A DNA stretch of 64,000 nt from Deltaproteobacteria bacterium (GTDB lineage: Bacteria > Myxococcota_A > Polyangia > Nannocystales > Nannocystaceae). The position numbers and the translations under genes were made by a program. Below, in pieces: positions 47,924 through 57,753 of this stretch (the first letter of the stretch is position 1; each line of letters opens with the position of its first letter). The stretch lies in contig RFGU01000015.1 in assembly GCA_003696955.1 (NCBI GenBank), positions 1 to 64,000 on the forward strand, written 5' to 3'. The notes beneath the pieces were generated by a model. That model did no database searches and had not been told where the DNA came from. It saw only the letters and a program-made list of their open reading frames with translations.

Positions 47924-49426
47924 ATGGGTCCGTTCGCCCGCCACGCCGCCCTCGAGCGCGCCATCCCCGTCGCCGGCTTCGTCCTGGCCTTCGTCCTCGG
48001 GCGCGCGGCGGCGGCGGGGTTTGCGAGTTTTCCCCTCGACGACGCGTGGATTCACCTCTCCTACGCCAAGAGCCTACGTCTAGGGGACGGCCTTTCGTAC
48101 AATCCTGGCGATTGGGAGACGGGATGCTCGTCGCCCCTTTGGGTCCTCGTGCTCGCCCTCGTCCCCTGGGGCACGGCGCCCGCGGCGTCCGTCGCCTGGG
48201 TGGGCGCCTTCTTCTTCGGGCTCGGTGCCTACGCCACCACGCGCTTCGTCCGCGACGTATGCCGGTCGGCCGCCACCGCGGATGCGCCCGTGCCCGTCCT
48301 CTCCATCACCGCCGCGGCCGCCGTGTGCGCGGCCGTCTCCCCCGTGGGGCAGCTTGCTGCGGCCAGCGGCATGGAGGTGTGCCTGGCCTATGCGGCAAGT
48401 GCCCTCGCACTCCACGCCATCTGGTTCGCCACCGCCCCCGTCGCCGCCCTGACCGCGGCCCTCGCCGTCCTCGCCAGGCCCGAGGCCCTCGTCTTCGTCG
48501 GCGCTGCCGGGGCCGTCGCCGTCCTTCGGAGCGATCGGCGACGCGCAGGACTCGCGGCGGCCGGTGGCGCCGTGGCGGCCATGGCGGCGTGGTCGGCCTA
48601 TTGCCTGGTCGTCTCGGGCGCGCCGTTGCCGAACACCTACTACGTCAAGGCCGGGCGCGGCGGCACCGCCGGCTTCGCCTACCTGGTCGAGGAGGTCCTG
48701 TCGTGGCAACCCGAGGTCGTCTCCCTCGCGGGTGTGGTGCTCCTGGGCCTTTGCGTGCGCTGGGAGGTCCGTGGCCGACGCCGCCACGTCGCCTCCGCCC
48801 TCGTGGCCGTCGCCGCGACCTTCGTCGCCATCGTCGTCGGCCGTCCGCTCCATCCGGGCGTGGGATTCTACGAGGCGCGCTACTTCGCGCCGTGGGCGAT
48901 CCTCCTCACCGCCCTCGTCCCCCTCGGGCTCGCCGGGGTGCGCCGTGCCTACCTCGGCGCCGCCGGCGTCCTGCTCGTGGTCGCCGTGGGCGTGTTGCAG
49001 GCCCGGGACCTGCTCGCACGCGGGCGAGCCATGGCCGAGGACGTGGTCGCCGTGCACGAGGCACCGGCGCGGTGGATCGCCGACCACCTCCCCGAAGATG
49101 CCCGCGTGGCCGTCGAAGGCGCCGGGGCCACCCGCTTCTTCACCCCGCGCTCCATGGTCATCGTGGACCTCGTCGGCCTGAACGCGCGGCGCCTCGCCCA
49201 CCTGCATCACGACCGCCGTGCCAAGCTGTGCGCACTCGTGGACATCGCCCCCGGCTACTTCGTGATGCCCACGAACTGGCGCGCGCTCTTCGCTCCGGCC
49301 TTCGAACTCCGCGAGATCCGGACGTTCTTCGACCCGGCCTACGTGCAGGTGGACCCACCCCACCCCCATCGCGTGAGCGTCTTCGCCGCCACGGCGGCGC
49401 CCTCGGATGCCCTCGGTTGTCCGTAG
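47924..49426 (+). CDS. GT-C-type membrane glycosyltransferase-like protein
   Basis: This 500-aa protein has about 11 transmembrane helices and an early periplasmic-loop motif FPLDDAWIHLSYAKSL, with the double acidic residues found in GT-C enzymes (Pmt/ArnT/mannosyltransferase-like). A C-terminal soluble domain of about 130 residues follows the last helix. It probably transfers a sugar from a lipid carrier to an envelope acceptor, but neither is known. The 12-bp spacing suggests co-transcription with the dehydrogenase. Confidence 0.65.
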   Translation: MGPFARHAALERAIPVAGFVLAFVLGRAAAAGFASFPLDDAWIHLSYAKSLRLGDGLSYNPGDWETGCSSPLWVLVLALVPWGTAPAASVAWVGAFFFGLGAYATTRFVRDVCRSAATADAPVPVLSITAAAAVCAAVSPVGQLAAASGMEVCLAYAASALALHAIWFATAPVAALTAALAVLARPEALVFVGAAGAVAVLRSDRRRAGLAAAGGAVAAMAAWSAYCLVVSGAPLPNTYYVKAGRGGTAGFAYLVEEVLSWQPEVVSLAGVVLLGLCVRWEVRGRRRHVASALVAVAATFVAIVVGRPLHPGVGFYEARYFAPWAILLTALVPLGLAGVRRAYLGAAGVLLVVAVGVLQARDLLARGRAMAEDVVAVHEAPARWIADHLPEDARVAVEGAGATRFFTPRSMVIVDLVGLNARRLAHLHHDRRAKLCALVDIAPGYFVMPTNWRALFAPAFELREIRTFFDPAYVQVDPPHPHRVSVFAATAAPSDALGCP

Positions 49427-49539
49427 GTGGCGGGCGTCCGAGTGCCCGGTGCGTGCTCGACCTCACATCCGACAGCTTTCCAGCCGCCCCGGATCCGTCC
49501 CAAGATGGTCGCGGCGACGAACGAAAGGTCGGGCCGCAC

Positions 49540-50091
49540 GTGACGCGCTTTACCCTCACCCACACCATCTCGTGTTCGGAAGACACCTTCTGGGCCCTGT
49601 ACCTCGACACCGAGTTCACGGTGCGCCTCATCACCGAAGGGCTCGGGTTCGAGGCCTGCCGCGTCGAGGAACTGCGCGACGACGGCGCGACGATCCACCG
49701 TACGACCGTGGCCCAACCCAAGCTCGAACTGCCCGACGCCGTCGCCAAGCTGCTCGGCCCGCGCCTTTCCTACCGGGAGGAGGGCACCTTCGACAAGGCG
49801 CGCCGTACCTGGGAGTGGACGACCCACCTGGCCGTGTTGTCCGACAAGATCCAGCTCGGCGGCACCATGCGAACCCGGCCCGAAGGCAACGATCGATGCG
49901 TCCGCATCGCGGACCTTTGGGTGCGCGCCCGGATCTTCGCCCTCGGCGGCCTGGTGGAGAAGGCGGCGGAACGCAACCTCCGCAAGGGCTGGCAGACCAG
50001 CGCGGACTGGATGAACGAGGAGCTTCGCACCGGGCGACTCGTTCCGCCCACGCCCGAGGCGGCCACGACCGAACGGGCGACTACGGCGTGA
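49540..50091 (+). CDS. DUF2505 family protein
   Basis: The 183-aa cytoplasmic protein looks like the DUF2505 family, a START/polyketide-cyclase-like fold: TISCSEDTFWALYLDTEFTV at the start, a strand-rich middle (YREEGTFDKARRTWEWTT), and a final helix LVEKAAERNLRKGWQTSADW. Such folds bind hydrophobic ligands. GTG 49540 starts the domain directly. Its last 11 bp overlap the convergent lipoprotein gene. Confidence 0.7.
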   Translation: MTRFTLTHTISCSEDTFWALYLDTEFTVRLITEGLGFEACRVEELRDDGATIHRTTVAQPKLELPDAVAKLLGPRLSYREEGTFDKARRTWEWTTHLAVLSDKIQLGGTMRTRPEGNDRCVRIADLWVRARIFALGGLVEKAAERNLRKGWQTSADWMNEELRTGRLVPPTPEAATTERATTA

Positions 50092-50887
50092 TCGCCACCT
50101 CGAGGTCCTCGCCCACGACACCGTCTGCCTGCACGACCTTGCCGCCGTCTTCGGAGGTGGCGTACGTGGAGATGGGGCATACGCCCGACATGCACCCGCA
50201 CGTGGCCGGGTCGTCCGCAGGGCACGTGGCCGTCACGGCCACCTCGAGCACGAAGGACGTTGCCGGTTCGAGGGCGTCGGCCACACGGCATCCGGCAAAC
50301 AATGGCCGCTCGCCTTCGAGGATCTCGCAACCTCCACAGATGTCGCAACCCCGGCAGCTCGAGACGCTCCCGAGCTGCCGCCACAGCCGCCCGTCCCAGG
50401 GCACTTCGAGGACACCGCCCGGAGCGACGGCGTAGGTGTCGAAGCGACGTGCGAAGTTCTCGTCGCACGCTGGTCCCTCGTAGGGGTCGAAGCATTGCGA
50501 CGGCGCCACCCACTGGGCCGCGTCCCAACAGCTCGCCCCCGCCGGAGACGGTGGACTGCGCTCGATCTGGCCGGACGACACGGACAAGAGCGCCAGGTCG
50601 TCGCCACACGCGGCCGGTAGCTCGAACGGCAAGAGGTACTGCACCTCGGTCGTCTCGTTGCGGATCCGAATCGTCGTCTGCGCACCGGCCGACGGGTCCT
50701 CGTCGGCGACCGGCATGCACTCGGACGGCGAGCCCGTGCTGGTGCCCTCCAAACCCGTCGTGCCCGTGTCACCTTCGGACCCCACGGTTGCCTCGCACGC
50801 GGACACGGTTCCCGCCAGCATGGCAAGGAACGCCCCAGCGGACACGTATGCAGCTCGACGGAGGACGATGGGGGACGAGCGGATCAT
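50081..50887 (-). CDS. Cys-rich lipoprotein of unknown function
   Basis: The 268-aa product has a signal peptide with lipobox GTVSAC, a Gly/Thr/Ser linker, then a Cys-rich body. Notable clusters are CRGCDICGGCEILEG and CPADDPATCGCMSGVCP, which may form disulfides or bind metal. No family recognised. ATG 50887 is preceded by the same 14 bases, including GAAGGTG, found before ATG 4942 of the metzincin-like gene. Confidence 0.75.
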   Translation of the reverse strand: MIRSSPIVLRRAAYVSAGAFLAMLAGTVSACEATVGSEGDTGTTGLEGTSTGSPSECMPVADEDPSAGAQTTIRIRNETTEVQYLLPFELPAACGDDLALLSVSSGQIERSPPSPAGASCWDAAQWVAPSQCFDPYEGPACDENFARRFDTYAVAPGGVLEVPWDGRLWRQLGSVSSCRGCDICGGCEILEGERPLFAGCRVADALEPATSFVLEVAVTATCPADDPATCGCMSGVCPISTYATSEDGGKVVQADGVVGEDLEVAITP

Positions 50888-51014
50888 GGCACCTTCGAGT
50901 AGATGGGTCCGTTCCAGCGGTCCATTGTTCCCCCTCCGACATCGCGGCGCCACCGGACACGCCGGGGCGCGTACGCCGGGGCGCGCCCCCCGACGACGCC
51001 TCGATGGGCTCCGG

Positions 51015-52403
51015 TCAGGCCGGCCGCCTGCGACGCGCCAGCGCGAGGACGAAGCAGAGTGCGAGCCACGCGCGGGATCGAGCCCCGCTGACGCTGCAGC
51101 CCTTGGCCGACGCCCCGGGGGCTCCGTCCACCGGTGGCGGCGTCTCGTCGGCTGCGCCGCCCGGAGCCTCGGCATCGGGCGATCCGGCGGACGTGCCGAG
51201 GTCCTCGCCGGCTCCGGCCGCGCCGCCCTCGTCCTCCCCGCCGGACGGCTCCGCCCCACCCCCACCGGCTCCGGCGCCTCCCGATTGCTGCCGCTCGCGC
51301 TCCTCCTTGTGCTTCAAGAAGCGCTCCGGGTACGGCGGCAGCTCGAAGTTCGCGGGCATGGGCCGCGCGTCGGCGAGCTTTCGCCAGCGCGCCGGGATCT
51401 GGCCCCCGGGTGCCGGCTGCTGCACCGTGAGCAGGTACAGGGCACGCCGATTCCGTACCTCGTCCACGTTGTCGCCGGTGGGCACCCGCAGGCCCCGCTC
51501 GCCCATGCCGGCATAGTAGATCTCGGCCCAGAACCCGTGGTCGTAGAAGTACTTGGCGATGGCACGGGCACGGTTCTCCGAGAGCTTCTGGTTGTCGGCC
51601 GCACTGCCCACCGTGTCGGTGTACCCGACGATGTAGAGGCGCGGCGTGATCTGGGCGCCCACGGCCTCGTTGACCTTCTGCAGCCCCACGAGTTCGTGAA
51701 GGGCGACCGCCAGCGCCTCCTTCACCTTCCATTCCTGGTCGGGCTTGATGTCGTACTTACCGCTGTCGAAATTCACCTCGGTGTGCGGGATCTCGACGCT
51801 CCAAGGTACGAGCTTGTACTCTACGAAGCCCCCGAAGTCGTTCTCCGCCTTGACGTAGACCATGAATACCTCGGCGGGGCTGTCCCAGGTGACCTCGAAC
51901 ACCTCGCCGGTACCGATCTCCTTGGTGACGAGGCCTTCGGCGATCACGTTGCCACGGGTGTCGTAGACCTTGTACTCGTAGCTCGAAAGGGGCGAAGGGG
52001 CCCGGTAGCGCACCTTGTGCCCCTCCACGATCTCGTCGCGATCGCTCAGCACGACGAGGTTGCCGATCTTGCCCGCCTTGCCCACGGGCCGCAGCACGTC
52101 GAACTCGAAGGTCGCCGACAACTCGTCGCTCTCGATGGACATCTCGTAGTGGGCCTGCCGCGATCGCTGCTTCCAGGCGATCTTCTTGCGGCTGCCGGCC
52201 CGCATGCCCGGGACCTTCTTGCGGATCGTCTGGCCGTCGCCTCGGATCACCACGGTAAACGGCGGCAGATCCTCGTTGGCGACCAGGGTCAACGCGGCAC
52301 GCCCAGCGCCGTCGGTCTGGCCCATGTACTCGTAGGAGAGCGGTCCGTCTGCGACGGCGGCGGCGGCGATGACGACGGGGGCGATGGTGGCGAACGAGAA
52401 CAT
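51015..52403 (-). CDS. OmpA-domain protein with MYXO-CTERM-like tail
   Basis: This 462-aa exported protein has a signal peptide (1-19), two beta-sandwich-like modules (about 20-200), an OmpA-like peptidoglycan-binding domain (about 205-335, with EVNFDSGKYDIKPDQ, IVGYTDTVGSAADN, LSENRARAIAKYF and RNRRALYLL), a long Gly/Glu/Pro linker, then a GC motif, hydrophobic helix and ARRRR tail. It would grip peptidoglycan while also carrying a surface-sorting signal. ATG 52403 has GAGGAG upstream. Confidence 0.88.
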   Translation of the reverse strand: MFSFATIAPVVIAAAAVADGPLSYEYMGQTDGAGRAALTLVANEDLPPFTVVIRGDGQTIRKKVPGMRAGSRKKIAWKQRSRQAHYEMSIESDELSATFEFDVLRPVGKAGKIGNLVVLSDRDEIVEGHKVRYRAPSPLSSYEYKVYDTRGNVIAEGLVTKEIGTGEVFEVTWDSPAEVFMVYVKAENDFGGFVEYKLVPWSVEIPHTEVNFDSGKYDIKPDQEWKVKEALAVALHELVGLQKVNEAVGAQITPRLYIVGYTDTVGSAADNQKLSENRARAIAKYFYDHGFWAEIYYAGMGERGLRVPTGDNVDEVRNRRALYLLTVQQPAPGGQIPARWRKLADARPMPANFELPPYPERFLKHKEERERQQSGGAGAGGGGAEPSGGEDEGGAAGAGEDLGTSAGSPDAEAPGGAADETPPPVDGAPGASAKGCSVSGARSRAWLALCFVLALARRRRPA

Positions 52404-52472
52404 GGGCGTACTCCTCGGCGAGCGTTGGGCCGCGCAAGCATAGCGAACGCCCCCGCGCCCTGCCCCGCGGCC

Positions 52473-53495
52473 TCATCGCGTCGATCGCAAGGCGGCCTCG
52501 ATGCAGGCCCGAACCTCGGCGAACCCTCCCCGGCCACACGAAACCGCGTCCGCCTCGCGCAACACGGCGGCCACCGCGTCCGGGTCCACTCCGTCCGCCT
52601 GCGGGCTGCGCTCGATCCGCCCCGCGTCGGCCAACGCAGCTTCGACGGCTCGGTCGAGGCGGTCGAGGGCCTTTCCATACGCCTCCCAGAAGTCGGCGAA
52701 GGCCGCGCGCGCCTCACCCTCGAGGGCCCGCAGCAGGGCGCCTGCCGTCCGACCGAGCATGGGGGCCATCTCCTCGTAGCGCCGCGTCCGCCACGCATCC
52801 GCGTCGATGCCCTCGTCGAACCAACGGCCGAACGCCTCGGACCAGCGGAACAACGCCGAGCCCGGGACGCCACCCGCACGAAGCCGCCCGCCGAGTCCTG
52901 CACTCCACGCGGCCTCGCGGGTGCGAAGCGTCGCAAGGGCCGCATCCACGGACTCGGGCAGCCCCCCCCCGACGGCCGGACGCAGGCGGGCCACGAGCAC
53001 CGGCGCGAAGGCCCGCGCACGCCGCAAGGCGGCGCCGTCGCCCGGACCGCCCACCGTGACGCGAACGACGGCCCACGGGACCTGCGCCGTCGCAGCGAGA
53101 CGCTCCCAGGCTTCGGCGTCCTCCACGTCGAGATCGAGTCCCCACGCTGCTGCGCCGGCGTCGGCGGCATGTTGGTCCACCGGCGGCGTGCCGCCCTCGC
53201 CGCCGGGGCGATGCCAGATCAGGTCCGGGGAGCGCCCCCAGGGAAATTCGGTGACACCTACGTCGGCCGCCACGGGCACGTCCGCAAGCGACGGCCGGTC
53301 CCCGGCGAAGCGCAAGGTCCGCCGCGACGGCGGCTTCGGCGGATCCGCGCCCACGTCGACGATGGCGACCGCGGCGCGGGTCGCCTCGACCCAACGAACC
53401 GCTTCGGCCCATGGTCGCCCCTCGACCTCGAGCACCAGCCGAAGGCCACTGCGGATCCGCGCCGAGCACTCGGCATCGGGAGCTACGCGGGGCAT
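52473..53495 (-). CDS. Uncharacterised protein
   Basis: The 340-aa protein shows no signal peptide, membrane helix or motif I can name. The first half alternates strands and helices (VRWVEATRAAVAIVDVGAD; WGLDLDVEDAEAWERLA), loosely like a TIM-barrel or Rossmann-like fold. The second half is Ala/Arg helical with Trp residues. Codon pattern supports a real gene. ATG 53495 is the best start; no promoter or ribosome site is evident. Function unknown. Confidence 0.6.
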   Translation of the reverse strand: MPRVAPDAECSARIRSGLRLVLEVEGRPWAEAVRWVEATRAAVAIVDVGADPPKPPSRRTLRFAGDRPSLADVPVAADVGVTEFPWGRSPDLIWHRPGGEGGTPPVDQHAADAGAAAWGLDLDVEDAEAWERLAATAQVPWAVVRVTVGGPGDGAALRRARAFAPVLVARLRPAVGGGLPESVDAALATLRTREAAWSAGLGGRLRAGGVPGSALFRWSEAFGRWFDEGIDADAWRTRRYEEMAPMLGRTAGALLRALEGEARAAFADFWEAYGKALDRLDRAVEAALADAGRIERSPQADGVDPDAVAAVLREADAVSCGRGGFAEVRACIEAALRSTR

Positions 53496-53762
53496 GCATC
53501 CCACGAAAGCGCGCCGCGGACGGCTTCGCAAGTCGGCCCCCGGGGGACTTCGTGGCCCCGCGGGGCGTGCCTTTCGTGCGCCGCAGGAGACGGGCTGCAG
53601 CTTTGGCCGCGTCCCCTCCCTGCCGTCCCCGACGGCCGACGCGCCCCGCTCGGCCGAGGCGGCCGACCAGATCGCCACGACGTTCGAAGCCGGACGGGCG
53701 AAACGGCACACGTTCGCCCAAGGGCGTCGTCGTCCCCGGCAACCGCGAAGGGCCACTCGGCC

Positions 53763-54167
53763 TCAGGCGTTGGAGACGCGGCGCTTGGGCCCGGCGATCT
53801 CCCGCAGGGCCGGATCGACGATGCGATTGTCGTCGTCGACGAGCACCACCCTCGGCGTCCACGTCGATGCGGCCTGCTGCGGGACCTCCGCAAACGTCGC
53901 CACGATGATCTTGTCGCCCGGCTTGGCGAGGTGGGCGGCGGCGCCGTTCATGCACATCACGCCGCTTCCGTCCTCGCCGCGCAGGGCGTACGTCACGAGC
54001 CGCGTCCCGCGGGTCACGTTCCACACGTGCACCTGCTCGTGCTCGTAGATGCCGGCGGCGTCCATCAGGGCGCCGTCGATGGTCAGGCTGCCCTCGTAGT
54101 CGAGGTCGGCGTGGGTGACGGTCGCGCGGTGGATCTTCGACTTGAAGAGATGGATCCGTGGTTCCAT
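53763..54167 (-). CDS. panD: Aspartate 1-decarboxylase
   Basis: PanD makes beta-alanine for pantothenate/CoA. The 134-aa product has the self-cleavage site Gly26-Ser27 in YEGSLTID, which forms the pyruvoyl group, the early [35 protein letters not shown] and [12 protein letters not shown]. Length is normal. ATG 54167 is preceded by GGAGGG. Neighbours are not pantothenate genes. Confidence 0.95.
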   Translation of the reverse strand: MEPRIHLFKSKIHRATVTHADLDYEGSLTIDGALMDAAGIYEHEQVHVWNVTRGTRLVTYALRGEDGSGVMCMNGAAAHLAKPGDKIIVATFAEVPQQAASTWTPRVVLVDDDNRIVDPALREIAGPKRRVSNA

Positions 54168-54235
54168 GGTGCCCTCCGTCCCGGCCCGAGGGGTCCAGGC
54201 GGTCGGGCCAAGCGTGGCCGCCCCCGCCGCCGCCG

Positions 54236-55135
54236 TCAAGGATCGGCCCCGCCCGGCGGCGGCACCCAGATCCATCCCCCGCGCACGAACACCTCGGGGG
54301 AGCGGGCGACCTCGGCGGCCAGCGGCTCCGCCACGGTGTCCTCGAACGACCAGCCACAGCGCGCAAGATCGCAGGCGACCACCGAGGCGATCACGGCATA
54401 GAAGACGGCCCGCTGCCGCACCACGAGCTCCGGCCAGACGTGGTCGAAACGAAGGCGACCGCGCAGGGATTCGAGCACATCGGCCCGGGCGCGGCGAACG
54501 TCCGCGAGGGCGCCGGCACGGGTGCGCCGCTCCGTCTCCTCGCCGAACCAGCGCACCACGGCCGCCCGTGGCGCCACCTCGACCAAGTTGACGCCCGCCA
54601 CGAGTCGACCGGCGAACCTTCGCCGCAGGTAGTGCATCCGCGCCGCGAGCGGGGCCGTCCCCTGGCCCCACCCCGCCCGCACGGGCAATGCCTCGCGCTG
54701 TCGGACGACCTCGCAGGCCCGTTCCACGTACGGAAGCACGGCGGGCTTGCCCGAACGGACATGCCCGATGCGCGTGGCGAAGCGCACCTCGTCCACGGGG
54801 CATGCGGCGACCCCCGGACAGGGTACGTCGCAGCGCAGACACGGTGGCACGACCAGCGGGGCGTCCACGGCGACGAGGGTCGCGTCGGTCACGTGGGCAT
54901 CGAGGTACGCCTCGAGTTCCGCGTCCCGCAGATAACCGGTGTCCGCGACCGGACGGTGCTCGCCGTGATCGCCGGTGCCCCGGTGCCCGATCCGCGTCGC
55001 GGCGTGATGAATCGCCAAGTTCGGAGACGGAGCGCCCGGCTCCCACGACAGTCGCGCCACGGCCGTCTGCTTGCCGCGGCCCCCTCCGAGGGAGATCCCG
55101 ATGAATCGGCGAAATCGCCCCCGCGGCCCGCTCAC
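54236..55135 (-). CDS. DUF429 family protein (predicted RNase H-like nuclease)
   Basis: The 299-aa product starts with [19 protein letters not shown], the first strand of the DUF429 RNase H-like fold, followed by [12 protein letters not shown] (second acidic strand) and a Cys cluster [14 protein letters not shown] that may bind metal. A third region ends [14 protein letters not shown]. Activity is predicted from family only. GTG 55135 overlaps the stop of the UPF0158 gene (GTGA). Confidence 0.75.
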   Translation of the reverse strand: MSGPRGRFRRFIGISLGGGRGKQTAVARLSWEPGAPSPNLAIHHAATRIGHRGTGDHGEHRPVADTGYLRDAELEAYLDAHVTDATLVAVDAPLVVPPCLRCDVPCPGVAACPVDEVRFATRIGHVRSGKPAVLPYVERACEVVRQREALPVRAGWGQGTAPLAARMHYLRRRFAGRLVAGVNLVEVAPRAAVVRWFGEETERRTRAGALADVRRARADVLESLRGRLRFDHVWPELVVRQRAVFYAVIASVVACDLARCGWSFEDTVAEPLAAEVARSPEVFVRGGWIWVPPPGGADP

Positions 55136-55788
55136 TCGCCCGCTTGTTCCCCGTCGAGGTGGGACGAGGGCATCCGCTCGGTCAGGAAGCGCAGGTAGGC
55201 GATGGCCGCCGGCAACTCGAGCGCCGGCAACGCGTCGACCACCTCGTGGGCCGTCCGCCGCAGGGTCTCGGTGGGCCCTTCTCCCCGCTGGCCGATGGGC
55301 TTTTCGAGGGGCACGTCCGGCTCGGGGGGTTCTTCGGGCTCGCCCCACGGGGGGGGTTCGGCCAGGGGGATGTCGTGGGCCTCGAGCCAGCCGTTGATGT
55401 AGAGGTGGAGCAGGTTCGCACGGTAGGCGAACCATCGATCCCGCTCGACGGGATAGGACAAGAGCACGTCCTTGAAGCGCCGAAACGCTCCCTTGCCGTC
55501 GATGGCGAGGATGAGCCGCTCCTTGAGGGCGGGGTCCTCCACGGACATGACGAACCGCTCCATCCACCGGTACTGCTCCCGCGACGAGGCAGGATCGAGG
55601 TGGATGTAGCGTCCGGTGCCGCGACGGATGATGCGGCGTTTCTCGTCGTCCTCGGGCCTCGAGTCGACGATGGTGACGACCTGGCCGCTCTCGAGGTCCA
55701 GGTAGCTGTGGGTGTCCGGGGCGTTGTGCTCGAAGGCCGTTTCGAGCGCCGCCCAGTCCGGCTTGACGCCGGTCGGCGTGATGTTCAT
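55132..55788 (-). CDS. UPF0158 family protein
   Basis: The 218-aa cytoplasmic protein matches the uncharacterised UPF0158 family: [33 protein letters not shown], then the conserved [15 protein letters not shown] and [11 protein letters not shown]. The last 60 residues (Pro/Glu-rich, then helix) are variable. ATG 55788 has GGAG upstream. It is coupled to the DUF429 gene. Function unknown. Confidence 0.82.
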   Translation of the reverse strand: MNITPTGVKPDWAALETAFEHNAPDTHSYLDLESGQVVTIVDSRPEDDEKRRIIRRGTGRYIHLDPASSREQYRWMERFVMSVEDPALKERLILAIDGKGAFRRFKDVLLSYPVERDRWFAYRANLLHLYINGWLEAHDIPLAEPPPWGEPEEPPEPDVPLEKPIGQRGEGPTETLRRTAHEVVDALPALELPAAIAYLRFLTERMPSSHLDGEQAGE

Positions 55789-56095
55789 GGGATGCTCCAG
55801 GTAGAAGTTTGCGCAAGAAGAGGCCCCCACGACGTTGGTCGGACGCCGAAGGGCCCTTGGGGTCGGTGCTGGGTTCAGTGTAGCCCGCCCGCCTGTTGCG
55901 GCCAACGCGCAGCTTCCGTCGTTCCCGCGGAACGACGATGCGGACGGGCGGACGGGGCCGGCGGCCCCCCCGAACGAGCGTCGTCGCGCCCCCCCGCGAG
56001 CCGGCCGGCCCGCGAGCCGGCTACGCGGGCGCCCCCACGCACGCTTTTCGTGGCATGGGGGGTGCGCTCCCGACAATCGTGGTCATAGTGCGTCC
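55789..56095. other. 307-bp divergent intergenic region with repeats
   Basis: No gene is visible here. It holds a perfect inverted repeat (55917-55937), a direct repeat CGCGAGCCGGC (55995-56005 and 56011-56021) and CATAGT (56084-56089), a -10-like box ending 6 nt before ATG 56096. Confidence 0.6.
55917..55937. promoter_or_regulatory. Perfect 9-bp inverted repeat, candidate operator
   Basis: CGTCGTTCC and GGAACGACG flank CGC. The 21-bp element lies between the divergent UPF0158 and coiled-coil genes, about 130 bp from one and 160 bp from the other. Confidence 0.4.
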
Positions 56096-56377
56096 ATGAC
56101 CGATGCGACCACGACTTCGGACAAGTTCGACCGCGTGCAGAAGATCGTCGACGAGCTGAGGACCATGCGCGACGAGCTGCGGGTACAGCTCCATCTCGCG
56201 GGCATGGAGGCCCAAACCCGTTGGAAGGAGGACCTCCAGCCGCGACTCGATAAGCTCGAGGCGGAGATCGAGCAGGCGGGTCGCAACCTCGGTGACACCC
56301 TCGAGCGACAATCGCTGGAGCTGCGCGACCAGATCCGCGAGCTTTGGTCCACCGTGCGCGACAAGGCCAAGCGCTAG
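56096..56377 (+). CDS. Small coiled-coil protein
   Basis: The 93-aa protein is nearly all charged heptad-like helix (KIVDELRTMRDELRVQLHLA; RLDKLEAEIEQAGRNLGDTL), with no membrane or signal segment. Such small proteins often act as stress- or nucleoid-associated helices, but I cannot assign a role. CATAGT ends 6 nt before ATG 56096. Its TAG stop shares the palindrome CTAG with the stop of the convergent gene. Confidence 0.72.
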   Translation: MTDATTTSDKFDRVQKIVDELRTMRDELRVQLHLAGMEAQTRWKEDLQPRLDKLEAEIEQAGRNLGDTLERQSLELRDQIRELWSTVRDKAKR

Positions 56378-57645
56378 CGCACCCGGCCCCGTAGCTCGCG
56401 ACGAAGGCTGCGGGCCAGGGCCCGAAGGTCCGCGAGCAGGGCCGTCGCCGCGACGGGCCCCCCCGCCTCGAGACGGCGGATCCAACCTTCGAGGGTGACG
56501 AGGCGAGCGGGCAACCCCGCGGGCTGCGACCGCGACGTCGCATCCTCTTCGGGTTCCACCTCGACCGCGGATTGCGGGCTGGCGCCCGCCGGTCGAGGGG
56601 GCGGAGACGGCGCATCGAGGTGTGCCGCCGCCTCGCCGGCATCCGCGGCATGGGCGCGCAGCCTCGCCTCGAGCTCGGCGACCTTCGCTTCGAGCTCCTC
56701 CACCGGCCGGGCCCGAAGTGCCGCGAGTTCGGCTTCGGCCTGCTCGAGGCGCCAACGCAGTTCCTGCTCGCGGGCCGCCACGAGGGCCGCGTCCGCCTCG
56801 GCGGCCGCGCGGGGCCCACCCCGGAACGCGCGACCGTCGAGTTCGACGAGGGTCAACCCTTCCGGAGCCCACGCGTGGGCCGACGGACCGCATACGGCGA
56901 TCCAAAGGTCCGGCTCGGGCTCGGCGGGGCCGAGGGCGTTGTCGTAGACCACCGGTACGTCGTCCTCTTCGTCCTCTGCGTCTTCGTCGTCCTCGTCGTC
57001 CTCGCCCTCCTCGTCGTGGCCGCCCTCGACGAACGTCTCGTCGTCCTCCGCTTCTTCGTCCTCGTGCTCGTCGCCGTCGGCTTCCTCGCCCCAGTCCTGC
57101 GGGGGCTCTTCGCCCACGTCGCCGAACTCGACCACCCCGAATGCGCACGCCGGATACAGTCCGAAGACGCGCCCACCACCGAGTGCGAAGACCGCCTCCT
57201 CCACCTGGTCGTAGGGTACGCCGGTGGCATCTTCGATCAGCACCACGACCCGCTCCGGGTCCGCCTCCACGGCCCGGGCGAGGGTCGCGACGATGTCTTC
57301 GGCCGGAACGGTTCGGGCGAGGTCGCCGCGATCCACCACGGCGACCGTCCATGGCGACGTACGGCACACCTGCTCGAAGTGGCCCATGGGCTCTACGCGA
57401 ACGCCGCGGCGCCCGGCGAGGGCCGCTCGGGTCGGCGGATCGGCCAGACAGGTCACGTCGGCCGCCTCGCGGGCCCACGGAAAGACCGCATCGAACAGGT
57501 CGGCCCCCGGCTCGGCATCCTCGGGGGCGGCCTCGATGGCCGCGGCCCAGGCATCGATCCCTGCGTGGGCCACCAGGCGGGACCGGTCCCGGAGCAGGCC
57601 TTCGAGAAAGCCGTAGACCGCTGCGATCCGTGCCGGGTCCGTCAT
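56374..57645 (-). CDS. Acidic-tract protein of unknown function
   Basis: The 423-aa product has an alpha/beta N-terminal part (residues 1-185), a run of about 45 mostly Asp/Glu residues, a short strand-rich segment, a coiled coil (about 285-330, EQELRWRLEQAEAELAALRA), a Pro-rich linker and a basic helical end. No known domain is evident. The acidic tract suggests interaction with basic proteins or RNA-binding partners, which is speculation. Confidence 0.7.
   Translation of the reverse strand: MTDPARIAAVYGFLEGLLRDRSRLVAHAGIDAWAAAIEAAPEDAEPGADLFDAVFPWAREAADVTCLADPPTRAALAGRRGVRVEPMGHFEQVCRTSPWTVAVVDRGDLARTVPAEDIVATLARAVEADPERVVVLIEDATGVPYDQVEEAVFALGGGRVFGLYPACAFGVVEFGDVGEEPPQDWGEEADGDEHEDEEAEDDETFVEGGHDEEGEDDEDDEDAEDEEDDVPVVYDNALGPAEPEPDLWIAVCGPSAHAWAPEGLTLVELDGRAFRGGPRAAAEADAALVAAREQELRWRLEQAEAELAALRARPVEELEAKVAELEARLRAHAADAGEAAAHLDAPSPPPRPAGASPQSAVEVEPEEDATSRSQPAGLPARLVTLEGWIRRLEAGGPVAATALLADLRALARSLRRELRGRVR
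56959..57088 (-). repeat. Low-complexity acidic codon tract
   Basis: A run of GAC/GAG/GAA codons (GTC/CTC triplets on the plus strand) encodes the Asp/Glu-rich segment. It is imperfect and likely prone to length change. Confidence 0.7.
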
Positions 57646-57737
57646 GGCGGCGCAGTCTTATCCCGAAGGCCGCGCCGAAGCAACGAACCGCGCCCACGCG
57701 AGCTTCGCCATCCTCCGGGCCCGTTGCGCGCCCGCGC

Positions 57738-57743
57738 TAGAAT
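57738..57743 (+). promoter_or_regulatory. -10 box TAGAAT for the DUF1285-like gene
   Basis: TAGAAT ends 10 nt before GTG 57754, giving a leader of only a few nucleotides. Confidence 0.45.
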
Positions 57744-57753
57744 CACCGTCGCC

